Assembly (NCBI RefSeq): GCF_011250645.1
Contig: NZ_JAANNO010000002.1
Location: 28,179-92,178, forward strand
Length of the DNA stretch: 64,000 bases
Direction of reading: 5' to 3'
Origin: Motilibacter aurantiacus
GTDB taxonomy: Bacteria > Actinomycetota > Actinomycetes > Motilibacterales > Motilibacteraceae
Below, one piece after another: positions 17,413 through 24,785 of this stretch. The translations under genes and the position numbers were made by a program. The number at the start of each line of letters is the position of its first letter. Position 1 is the first letter of the stretch. Below the pieces are notes generated by a model that was given only the letters and a program-made list of their open reading frames with translations, was not told the DNA's origin and did not search any database.

Positions 17413-18531
17413 ATGACCACGGGAGCGGCCCGCGAGATCGACGTCGTCGTGGTGGGCGCGGGCCAGGCGGGCCTGTCCGCGGCGTACTTCCTGCAGCGGC
17501 TGGGGGTGCCGGCCGAGCGCGGGTTCGTCGTCCTCGACGCGGACGCGGCGCCCGGCGGGGCCTGGCAGCACCGCTGGGAGTCGCTGCGCATGCGGACCGT
17601 CCACCGCATCGCGGACCTGCCGGGCCTTCCGTTCGAGCAGCCCGGGCCCGACGCCGTCGCGGCCGAGGCGCTGCCGGCGTACTTCGCCGCCTACGAAGAG
17701 CGGTTCGGCCTGCCGGTGCACCGCCCGGTCCGGGTGCGCGCGGTCCAGGAGGGGCGGGACGAGCGGCTGGACGTGCTCGGCGACTCCGGATCCTGGTCCG
17801 CGCGCGCGGTCGTGAACGCGACCGGCACCTGGACCCGCCCGTTCTGGCCGTACTACCCCGGTCGCGAGACGTTCCGCGGCCGGCAGCTGCACACGGCGGA
17901 CTACCGCGGGCCGGACGAGCTGGCCGGGCGGCGGGTGGTCGTCGTCGGCGGCGGGGCGTCCGCGGTGCAGCTGCTGGCCGAGGTGTCGCTGGTGGCGCGC
18001 ACGACCTGGGTGACGCGGCGGCCCCCGGTGTGGCGGGACGCGCCCTTCGACGAGGAGGCCGGCCGGGCTGCGGTGGCCCTGGTCGAGCAGGCGGTCCGCT
18101 CCGGCCGCCCCCCGGCCAGCGTCGTCAGCGTCACCGGTCTGGTGGAGTCGCCGGCAGTCGCCGAGGCCCGGGCGCGCGGGGCGCTCGAGCGGCTGCCGAT
18201 GTTCGACCGCATCCTCCCCGAGGGAGTCGCCTGGGCGGACGGGCGCTCCCTGCCGGCCGACGTGATCCTCTGGTGCACCGGCTTCCGCGCGGCCCTGGAC
18301 CACCTGGCCCCGCTGCGGCTGCGCCTGCCCGCCGGTGGGATCGCGATGGACGGGACGCGGCCCGTGGGCGAGCCCCGGCTGCACCTGGTCGGGTACGGCC
18401 CGTCGGCCAGCACGATCGGCGCCGCCCGGGCCGGACGGCAGGCCGCACGGGAAGTGGTGGCGTTGCTCGCGGGCGCTTCGCGCCACGCCGGGCCGGGCGA
18501 CCGGTTGACGCTCTCGGGGGGTGCCGCGTAG
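17413..18531 (+). CDS. FAD/NAD(P)-dependent monooxygenase-like flavoprotein
   Basis: A 372-residue flavoprotein of the CzcO/flavin-monooxygenase-like class. The FAD-binding loop is [13 protein letters not shown] (about residues 15-27), followed by an Asp-ended strand (FVVLDAD). The second dinucleotide site is [13 protein letters not shown] (about residues 176-188), for NADPH. The phrase [17 protein letters not shown] is the region after the FAD loop that is conserved in this class. The C-terminal ATG-like motif is [18 protein letters not shown]. The substrate is unknown. Start ATG at 17413. Likely co-transcribed with the MFS gene. Confidence 0.85.
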   Translation: MTTGAAREIDVVVVGAGQAGLSAAYFLQRLGVPAERGFVVLDADAAPGGAWQHRWESLRMRTVHRIADLPGLPFEQPGPDAVAAEALPAYFAAYEERFGLPVHRPVRVRAVQEGRDERLDVLGDSGSWSARAVVNATGTWTRPFWPYYPGRETFRGRQLHTADYRGPDELAGRRVVVVGGGASAVQLLAEVSLVARTTWVTRRPPVWRDAPFDEEAGRAAVALVEQAVRSGRPPASVVSVTGLVESPAVAEARARGALERLPMFDRILPEGVAWADGRSLPADVILWCTGFRAALDHLAPLRLRLPAGGIAMDGTRPVGEPRLHLVGYGPSASTIGAARAGRQAAREVVALLAGASRHAGPGDRLTLSGGAA

Positions 18532-18697
18532 TGTCTGGTGTGGTTGCAGTTGTGCTTCACGCTCGTTTCTTGACGCCGCGAAGTTGACAGCGGGCGTCAC
18601 ACGTTCTCCGGATTCTCTGGTCGAACACGACAGCTCGTCGCGACCGAGCCCCGCCGCGTCCGCGTGCGGGCCTACAACCGGAGAAAAGGAGAGCCAC

Positions 18698-18901
18698 ATG
18701 GCTCAGGGTGTCGTGAAGTGGTTCAACGCCGAGAAGGGCTTCGGCTTCATCGCCCAGGACGGCGGCGGCCCGGACGTCTTCGTCCACTACTCGGCGATCA
18801 CCACGCAGGGCTACCGCACGCTCGAGGAGAACCAGCGTGTGGAGTTCGAGGTCACGCAGGGCCAGAAGGGCCCGCAGGCCGAGCAGGTTCGCCCCGTCTG
18901 A
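18698..18901 (+). CDS. Cold-shock protein (CspA family)
   Basis: A 67-residue single cold-shock domain with the RNP1 motif KGFGFI and RNP2 motif VFVHY. It binds single-stranded RNA or DNA and melts mRNA structure. The start is ATG at 18698 with AAAGGAGA at 18684-18691. A leader of about 165 bp lies between the previous gene and the start, as is usual for csp genes whose mRNA leader responds to temperature; I could not define a clean promoter in it. A strong hairpin starts 13 bp after the stop. Confidence 0.95.
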   Translation: MAQGVVKWFNAEKGFGFIAQDGGGPDVFVHYSAITTQGYRTLEENQRVEFEVTQGQKGPQAEQVRPV

Positions 18902-18913
18902 ATCGGGGTATGC

Positions 18914-18952
18914 GGCGCCGGTGGCCAGGCTCAAGCCGCGGCCACCGGCGCC
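18914..18952 (+). terminator. Perfect 13-bp hairpin after the cold-shock gene
   Basis: Arms at 18914-18926 (GGCGCCGGTGGCC) and 18940-18952 (GGCCACCGGCGCC) pair perfectly across a 13-nt loop. No T-run follows, as is common for actinobacterial terminators. It could instead be an mRNA-stabilising or attenuating structure, because a micro-ORF with its own ribosome site follows. Confidence 0.65.
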
Positions 18953-19005
18953 GATGCTCTGCAGCAGCGACGCTGCGGAGCGATAGCAAGTAGGAAGGAC
19001 TCGTC

Positions 19006-19038
19006 ATGATCGACGACTACGGTCCCTGGGACGACTGA
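19006..19038 (+). CDS. Possible 10-residue micro-ORF (MIDDYGPWDD)
   Basis: A ten-codon ORF starts at ATG 19006 and ends with TGA at 19036-19038. AGGAAGGA lies about 7 nt upstream, a better ribosome site than many real genes here have. It sits between the hairpin at 18914-18952 and a second hairpin at 19066-19094. The peptide is acidic with two aromatic residues. It may be a leader peptide for the CYTH-like gene or a short secreted or regulatory peptide; chance cannot be excluded at this length. Confidence 0.3.
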   Translation: MIDDYGPWDD

Positions 19039-19065
19039 CCTCACTCGTCCCGACCGAAGGCTCAC

Positions 19066-19094
19066 GGCCGGCAGCCCCGCGCAGGGCGCCGGCC
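19066..19094 (+). terminator. Stem-loop before the CYTH-like gene
   Basis: Arms GGCCGGC (19066-19072) and GCCGGCC (19088-19094) pair perfectly over a 15-nt loop and are followed by TTTGTG. It is a plausible weak intrinsic terminator for the cold-shock/micro-ORF transcript. Confidence 0.5.
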
Positions 19095-19230
19095 TTTGTG
19101 CTGTCCGGGGGCAGGGCGGCGCCGGCCGGCGTCAGGCCCCGGGGCCGCGGCGCTGCCGCACCCCGGCCGCCGGACCGGGCATGCTGTGCCCAGCAGATGA
19201 TTACGCAGGAGCAGGGTGAGGGGACGGCCG

Positions 19231-19701
19231 GTGGGCGAGCGCAGGTTCCTGGTCCCGAGCGTGCCCGACCTGACCGGCCGCCGGGCCACCCTGCTCAACA
19301 CGGCGTACCTGCCCGGCGCGCCCGGCTGGACGGTGGTGCTCTGCCGGGCGTACGAGCTCGACGACCGGGGCAACCCCGGGCCCGGCCGGCTGACGATGGA
19401 CGTGCGCGGCCCCGAGTCGGCCGCGAAGTCCCTGCACTACTCCGGCCGCCTCGACCCCGCCGCCGGCGCCGCCCTCTTCGCCGCGGCGCCCGCGAAGGCC
19501 TTTCGCAGCAGGTACGACCTGGACGACCAGTGGTCGCTCGACGTCTACCACCTGGAGAACGAGGGCCTGGCTGTCGCAGTCGGCCGCTTCCCGCCCGGAA
19601 CGACGGTGCTGCGGGTGCCGTCCTGGTGCGGCCGCGAGGTCACCGCTGACCCGGCGTTCAGCGATCTCGGAATCGCCGAACGCCGGGCAGGCGCGCGCTG
19701 A
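19231..19701 (+). CDS. Divergent CYTH-domain-like protein
   Basis: A 156-residue protein that matches the CYTH (class IV adenylate cyclase / triphosphatase) tunnel fold mainly in its second half: YDLDDQWSLDVYHLENEGLAVA, then PSWCGREVTADPAFSDLGIA, the usual W-x-G-R-E-V-T-x-D ending. The N-terminal signature ExExK is reduced to GERRFLV, and the middle strands that normally supply paired acidic and basic residues are short. It may be inactive or have a shifted substrate. GTG 19231 is preceded by GAGGGG; a GTG at 19216 is an alternative start. Confidence 0.6.
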   Translation: MGERRFLVPSVPDLTGRRATLLNTAYLPGAPGWTVVLCRAYELDDRGNPGPGRLTMDVRGPESAAKSLHYSGRLDPAAGAALFAAAPAKAFRSRYDLDDQWSLDVYHLENEGLAVAVGRFPPGTTVLRVPSWCGREVTADPAFSDLGIAERRAGAR

Positions 19702-19704
19702 CCG

Positions 19705-20529
19705 TCAGCCGGAGGCCGCCCCGGCCCAGCCGGGTGCCGTCGGGAACAGGTGCCGGTCCGCGACCAGGGTGAGCACACGCCGGGCCGCCGCCGGTGCCTC
19801 GAGGACGCCCCGGGGCACGGACACGCCGTCGTGCTCGTAGGCCCGGGACGCGAGCTCCTCGAGCAGCGGCGTGACCGGGCCGTCCCACCCGCGCAGCCGG
19901 AGCCCGGTCGCGCGCTGCAGCCGGGCCACCTGCACCAGCCCCAGCGCACGCTCGGCGTGCTCGGGGAAGACGCCCGCGAGGAAGAGCGCGCCGTCACCGA
20001 GCCGCCGCCACACGGCCGCCCGCTGCTGCGCCGGCAGCGCCTCGAGCACCCCCGCCAGGCGCGGCAGGTCCAGCTCGTCCCACCGGTGGCGCCGCACGCC
20101 GCGCCCCGTCTGCCGGTAGGCGACCCCGGAGGCGACGCGCGAGTACGAGGTCAGCAGCTCGATGAGGAAGAGCCGGTGGCGCGGGTCGGTCGCGAACGCC
20201 GCCAGCGCCGGCCCGTCGAAGACCGGCACCCGCGAGCGCGGGCCGGTGCGGTCGGCGACGTACGCCGTGCCCACGAGCGCGCCGGTCACGCTGTGCACGG
20301 CGGCCGCGAAGACGAGGAAGGGGGACACGTAGCGGAAGCGCTCGGCGTCCGCGTGCCGGTCGTCGAGGATCGGGTCGGTGACCGCCCGCCGGTCGAGCAG
20401 GTCCAGGAGGAGGGTCGGCTGTCTGCGCAGGGCCGGGACCTGATCGGCGCGACCGCCCGTCAGGGCGAGCAGGTCTCGGTCGTCCAGGTGCTCCCGGTAG
20501 CGCAGCGCCACCGCGTCGAGGCCGTCCAT
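19705..20529 (-). CDS. Conserved hypothetical actinobacterial protein
   Basis: A 274-residue soluble, mostly helical protein I cannot place in a named family. Recognisable conserved-looking blocks are FRYVSPFLVFAAAVHSV, YVADRTGPRSRVPVFD and FLIELLTSYSRVASG. Similar hypothetical proteins occur across actinomycetes. The ATG at 20529 was chosen because the upstream extension overlaps the low-complexity tail of the AI-2E gene ending at 20534; with this start the two genes are 4 bp apart. It is the last gene of a four-gene operon with membrane proteins. Confidence 0.7.
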   Translation of the reverse strand: MDGLDAVALRYREHLDDRDLLALTGGRADQVPALRRQPTLLLDLLDRRAVTDPILDDRHADAERFRYVSPFLVFAAAVHSVTGALVGTAYVADRTGPRSRVPVFDGPALAAFATDPRHRLFLIELLTSYSRVASGVAYRQTGRGVRRHRWDELDLPRLAGVLEALPAQQRAAVWRRLGDGALFLAGVFPEHAERALGLVQVARLQRATGLRLRGWDGPVTPLLEELASRAYEHDGVSVPRGVLEAPAAARRVLTLVADRHLFPTAPGWAGAASG

Positions 20530-20533
20530 CGCC

Positions 20534-21730
20534 CTATGGTGCGCCTGCCGTGTTGCCGGCAGGGCCACGGGACGCAACGGGCGTGTCACGTCCGGGCCCA
20601 CCGGTCGACGGGCCGGAGCCGGCCGCGTCGTCCGGGTCGCCGGCGTCGTGTGGGTCGCCCGCGCCGTCCGGGTCCTCTGCCTCGCCCCCGTCACCTGTGT
20701 CGCCTGCCTCCTCGGCGAGCAGCTCCCGCACGACCCCGGCGGCCACGTGCGCCAGCACGAAGGACACGACGGCGCCGACCACGCCGTACATCTCGAAGCC
20801 CCCGAGCAGGGCCAGCGAGGAGACGAGCCGCACGGGCGGGCGCTCGCGCCGGGCGCGCCGATGGACGAGGTAGGCCATGGCCAGCTCCACCACGAGGACG
20901 GAGGCCGCCACCAGCAGAGCCTGCTCGCGCGGGACCGTCAGCCAGAGCAGGGCGAGGGACGGCACGTATGCGACCACGAGGCCGAGGAACGGCAGCAGCC
21001 GCCACATGGCCACCCACAGGCCGATGGGCTGGGCCCCCGGGACGTCGACGGCCGCTCCGAGCCCGGCGACGGCGAGCCCGGCGACCGCCGCGTGCAGGAC
21101 GGCCCGCCGGGCGGTGGCGGCGCCGTGGACGAGCCCGCGCCCGGCCTGCGTGGTCGAGAGCCGGTCCCCCGTCGCGGCGGCGACCGCCTTGGCCAGCCGG
21201 CCCAGCGCGCGGCGGCCGCTGCCGAGCATGAACACGGCGAGCGTCGCCACGACGGCGAAGATCGCCAGCCGGGACAGCGTCCCCTCGGCCACCTCGCGCG
21301 GGGCGCCCAGCAGCCGGGTGGGCGCCTCGTCGATCAGCAGGCGTACGCGGTCGACCAGCTCGTCGGCCTGCTCGCGGTCCCGCACCCCCCAGTCCGCGAG
21401 CAGGTCGGCCGCAGCCCGGGGGGCGGCGTCCTGCAGCCGGCGGTACTGCAGGACGACGGTGTTGCCGACCTCGTACGTCACGAGGGCGATCGAGGCCAGC
21501 GTCGTGACCGTCACGACGGCGACCGCCAGGCCGCGCCGCATCACGCGTCCCAGGAGCCGGACGGGGCCGTCGAGCAGGAAGGCGACCGCCGCCGCGGTGA
21601 GGGCCCAGGCGACGACGTGACGTGCCCGGTCGAGCGCGAGGAGGACCGCCAGGGTGCCGGCGCCGGCCGCGACGACCCGCACCGCGGTGGCCAGGTCGAG
21701 CTGGAGCCGGGTACGCGAGCTCGAGCTCAT
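20534..21730 (-). CDS. AI-2E family transporter-like membrane protein (second copy)
   Basis: A 398-residue protein of the AI-2E/UPF0118 family with about eight helices. Paired N-terminal helices are followed by a soluble segment (about residues 85-150), and the family's C-terminal membrane block contains PFLGLVVAYVPSL. A ~60-residue Gly/Asp/Pro-rich tail (repeats of GDP, GDPHDAGDPDD) follows the last helix and is probably disordered. The ATG at 21730 overlaps the previous stop by 4 bp (ATGA). Members have been linked to small-molecule export or Na+/H+ exchange; autoinducer export is not proven in actinomycetes. Confidence 0.8.
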   Translation of the reverse strand: MSSSSRTRLQLDLATAVRVVAAGAGTLAVLLALDRARHVVAWALTAAAVAFLLDGPVRLLGRVMRRGLAVAVVTVTTLASIALVTYEVGNTVVLQYRRLQDAAPRAAADLLADWGVRDREQADELVDRVRLLIDEAPTRLLGAPREVAEGTLSRLAIFAVVATLAVFMLGSGRRALGRLAKAVAAATGDRLSTTQAGRGLVHGAATARRAVLHAAVAGLAVAGLGAAVDVPGAQPIGLWVAMWRLLPFLGLVVAYVPSLALLWLTVPREQALLVAASVLVVELAMAYLVHRRARRERPPVRLVSSLALLGGFEMYGVVGAVVSFVLAHVAAGVVRELLAEEAGDTGDGGEAEDPDGAGDPHDAGDPDDAAGSGPSTGGPGRDTPVASRGPAGNTAGAP

Positions 21731-22794
21731 GGGAGCGGGACGCTCCGCGGCCTGAGCTCGGTGTAGGCGACCTTGGCCGCCGCGGCGAGCGGCACCGCGA
21801 GGACGGCGCCGACGAGCCCCGCGACGGCCGCCCCGCCGAGCGCGCCGAGCATCGTCGTCATCGGAGAGAGCTGGACCGCCCTTCCGATGACGACGGGCTG
21901 CACGAGGCGGTTCTCCAGCTGGGAGTAGGCCAGCCACAGGGCGAGCGCCACCAGCGCGGTGCCCACGCTGCGCGTCGCGGCCAGCACGACGAGCGCTCCC
22001 CCGCCCACGATCCCGCCGAGCTGGGGGACGAAGTTCCACAGCAGCGCCCACAGCCCGGCCGCGACGGCGAGCGGCACCCCGAGGGCGAGGCCGATCGCGA
22101 GGGCGGCCGACCCCGCGAGCATCGCGAGCGCCAGCGAGCCCACGGCATAGCGCCCGATGGCGACGTAGAGGCTCGAGCCCAGCCGGGACGCCAGCTCGCG
22201 CCGCGCGGGCGGCAGCCGCCGGTGGGCCGCCGCGACCAGCTGCGGGCCCTCGAGGAGCAGGAGCACCACGAGCAGGAAGGTGAGCGCCGCCCCGGTGACC
22301 GCGTCGAGCAGCAGCCGCACGGTGCCGCCGATGGCACCGAGGCCGGAGTCGAGCCGCTCGGGCAGGCCGCCCAGCCAGGACTGCACCCGCTCGGACACCT
22401 CGTAGCGGCGCACCAGCTCGCCGACGACCGGCGTCTCCTCCAGGTCCGCGGCCACGGCCCCCGCGTCGAGGCTGCCCTGGGTCGCCTGCCGGACCATGGC
22501 CCGCGCGAGCAGCACGAGCGCGCCCGCGGTCAGCGTCGCCGACACGCCGACCACGAGCGCCACCGCGGCCCCGCGCCCGAGGCGCAGCCGGCGCTGGACC
22601 GCGCCGACGACCCGGTCGAGGGCGAGGGCCAGCACCAGGGCGACCATCAGTTGCACCAGGGTGCCGCGCACTCCGCGGCCCACGTCCACCGCGACGACGA
22701 CGGCGGCCACGACGCCGCAGAACAGCAGCAGCGAGCGCGGCTCGACATCGACGGTGCGGACGGCTTCCCGGGCCGTCGCGTCCGGCTGGCTCAC
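21727..22794 (-). CDS. AI-2E family transporter-like membrane protein (first copy)
   Basis: A 355-residue AI-2E/UPF0118 protein. Two N-terminal helix pairs are followed by a soluble segment (about residues 95-150), then the C-terminal membrane core with the family phrases LLWNFVPQLGGIVGG and LENRLVQPVVIGRAVQLSP, which are the most conserved in the family. The second copy lacks a clear match to the latter. GTG 22794 overlaps the DUF1206 stop by 4 bp (GTGA); this decides the start over longer frames. It is a tandem but diverged paralogue of the next gene. Confidence 0.88.
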   Translation of the reverse strand: MSQPDATAREAVRTVDVEPRSLLLFCGVVAAVVVAVDVGRGVRGTLVQLMVALVLALALDRVVGAVQRRLRLGRGAAVALVVGVSATLTAGALVLLARAMVRQATQGSLDAGAVAADLEETPVVGELVRRYEVSERVQSWLGGLPERLDSGLGAIGGTVRLLLDAVTGAALTFLLVVLLLLEGPQLVAAAHRRLPPARRELASRLGSSLYVAIGRYAVGSLALAMLAGSAALAIGLALGVPLAVAAGLWALLWNFVPQLGGIVGGGALVVLAATRSVGTALVALALWLAYSQLENRLVQPVVIGRAVQLSPMTTMLGALGGAAVAGLVGAVLAVPLAAAAKVAYTELRPRSVPLP

Positions 22795-23648
22795 AGCCGG
22801 CGGTAGCGCGCCTCGACGAAGGAGTACGCCCCGAAGCACAGCAGCCCGGCGGCCGCGAGCAGCAGGAGGTAGCGGCCGTACGGCTGGCCGGCCAGCTCGG
22901 TCAGGGCGGCGTCGAGGCCGCGCGCCTTGTCCGGGTCGAAGGTGGCCGCCGCCCCGATGACGAGCGCGCCGACCAGCGCGAGGACCACGCCGCGGGAGAC
23001 GTAGCCCGCCTGCCCCAGCCGGCGGACCGGCTCACGTGCCGCCGGCGGGACGCGGCCGACGTCCAGCCGCTCCTCGAAGGAGGTCGAGAGCCCCTTCCAG
23101 GTCAGCGCGACGGCGATGCCGATCACCACGAGCCCGGCGGCCACGACGAGCGGCCTGCCGCCGGTCGTGCCGAGCAGTCGCGCCGTGACGCTCTCGCTGC
23201 CCTGTCCGCCGCCGCTGCCCAGGGCGGTGCGGGCCGCCAGGACGGCGAGCCCCGCGTAGAGCACGGCCTGCGCCGCCGACTCCAGCCTGCCGAACGCCCG
23301 TGAGCGGTCGGAGCCGGCGTCCCGGTGGCCCCACCCCGCCTCGGTCGCCTGCCAGACCGCGTAGCCGACGAACCCGGCGGCGACCAGCCAGAGCAGCGCC
23401 TTGCCGGCGCCGTTCTGCGCGAGCGTGGCGAAGGCCCCCTCCTGGTCGGCCTGCCCCGAGCGCTCCCCCAGCGCGATGCGCACGGCGAGCACTCCGATGA
23501 GCGCCCACACCAGCCCCCGGCCGGCCAGGCCGACGCGGGCGAGCCGCTCGACCCAGACGCTGTCGGCGGCCGCGCGGGCCGATCCCGCGGCCTGGCGGCC
23601 GGCGCCGCGCAGGCGGGGGTTGGTGACGGTACTGCCGACGTTGCCCAT
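22791..23648 (-). CDS. DUF1206 membrane protein
   Basis: A 285-residue membrane protein with three DUF1206 repeats, each a pair of helices: about residues 36-110 (ARVGLAGRGLVWALIG ... GFVGYAVWQATEA), 120-195 and 210-280 (AGYVSRGVVLALVGALVIGAA ... CFGAYSFVEARYRRL). The C-terminal SFVEARYRR is the family's typical end. Function is unknown. The start is ATG at 23648 and it is the first gene of a run of four with 4-bp overlaps or 4-bp gaps, so the following AI-2E proteins are probably translated from the same mRNA. Confidence 0.88.
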   Translation of the reverse strand: MGNVGSTVTNPRLRGAGRQAAGSARAAADSVWVERLARVGLAGRGLVWALIGVLAVRIALGERSGQADQEGAFATLAQNGAGKALLWLVAAGFVGYAVWQATEAGWGHRDAGSDRSRAFGRLESAAQAVLYAGLAVLAARTALGSGGGQGSESVTARLLGTTGGRPLVVAAGLVVIGIAVALTWKGLSTSFEERLDVGRVPPAAREPVRRLGQAGYVSRGVVLALVGALVIGAAATFDPDKARGLDAALTELAGQPYGRYLLLLAAAGLLCFGAYSFVEARYRRL

Positions 23649-23738
23649 GGCGTCCCTCCCGAGTCGCCCGGAGCCCTACCCCGCTGCGGCGGCTCTCAAG
23701 AGGGCGGCCAGCAGTGGGGCCCTCGCCCCGGGGGCGCG

Positions 23739-24785
23739 TCAGCGCGGCGGCACGCCCACGCCGGCGGACTCGGTGGCGCCGGTCGGCCCGGCCTGGTCGT
23801 TGGCCGCCTCGGGTTCCTGCGCCGAGCCGGCCGCCTCCAGGGCGGTCAGGTCGACCACGTCCGGCTGCCCATCCGCGGACGGCGCCTCGGGCGACGCGTC
23901 CCCGAGCGGGTTGGGCAGCGCGGCGCCACCGAGGGTCGCGAGCATGCGCCGCACGTTGGTGAGCTGGGCGTTGATGCTGTCCCGACGTTGCGTGGCGGCG
24001 ACCAGCTCGCGCTCGGAGTCGGCGCGGATCTGCGCCGCCCGGGCCTTGGCGTCGCCGACGATCTCCTCGGCCTGCCGCTGGGCCTCCTCGACCGCTCGCG
24101 CCGCCTTGCGCTCGGCGTCCTGGCGCAGCTTGTCCGACTCGAGCCGCAGCTGGTCCGCGCGCTCCTGCGCCTCGGCGAACTGGCGCTCCGCCGCCGCGGT
24201 CCGCTCCGCGAACTCGGCCTCGGCGCGGCGCCGGCGCTCGGCCAACGTGGTCTCGAAGTCGGCTGCCGCCTCCGCCGCGCGGGCCCGCTGGGACTCGTAG
24301 AGGGCCTCGGCCTCCTCGCGGCGGGCCGCCGCCTCGCGGTCGGCCTCGTCGCGGATGGTGTCGGCCTGCCGCCGGGACTCCTCCAGCGTCCGCGCCGCCT
24401 GCGCGTCGGCGTCCGCGCGCAGCTCCCCGGCGTACCGCTCGGCCTCCGTGCGCTGCTTCTGGGCAGCCTGCTCGGTCAGCTCGCGCTGCCGCTGGGCGTC
24501 CTCGGCGGCCTCCACACGCAGCTGGGCCGCCTCCTCCTCCGCGAGCGCGAGGATCTGCTGCACCCGGGCGCCGAGCCCCTCGTAGCTGCTCGGCGCCGTC
24601 GTCGGCTCGCCGGCCGCTCTCGCCGCCTCCGCCGCCTGTTGGAGCTGGTCGACGGTGCGGGCGAGGTCCGCGGCCTGGCTCTGGGCGTACTCGAGCCGGC
24701 TCTGCAGCTGGGTGACGAAGCTGTCGACCTGGGCCGGCTCGTAGCCCCGACGGGAGATCGCGAACTGGGGGGCGCTGTCGGTCAT
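23739..24785 (-). CDS. FilP/DivIVA-like coiled-coil protein
   Basis: A 348-residue protein. The N-terminal phrase FAISRRGYEPAQVDSFVTQL is the DivIVA-like membrane/polar motif used by FilP and Wag31 relatives. It is followed by an almost unbroken heptad coiled coil (about residues 25-280) rich in Ala, Glu, Arg and Gln, then a Pro/Gly/Ala-rich tail. In Streptomyces, FilP forms cytoskeletal filaments near hyphal tips and is encoded next to scy. The ATG at 24785 overlaps the previous stop by 4 bp (ATGA), so the two coiled-coil proteins are made together. Confidence 0.8.
   Translation of the reverse strand: MTDSAPQFAISRRGYEPAQVDSFVTQLQSRLEYAQSQAADLARTVDQLQQAAEAARAAGEPTTAPSSYEGLGARVQQILALAEEEAAQLRVEAAEDAQRQRELTEQAAQKQRTEAERYAGELRADADAQAARTLEESRRQADTIRDEADREAAARREEAEALYESQRARAAEAAADFETTLAERRRRAEAEFAERTAAAERQFAEAQERADQLRLESDKLRQDAERKAARAVEEAQRQAEEIVGDAKARAAQIRADSERELVAATQRRDSINAQLTNVRRMLATLGGAALPNPLGDASPEAPSADGQPDVVDLTALEAAGSAQEPEAANDQAGPTGATESAGVGVPPR

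Noticed and set aside
18584-18616. TTGACA and GATTCT as a promoter for the cold-shock gene
   Set aside because: Spacing is about 21 bp, too long; the TTGACA alone is not convincing.
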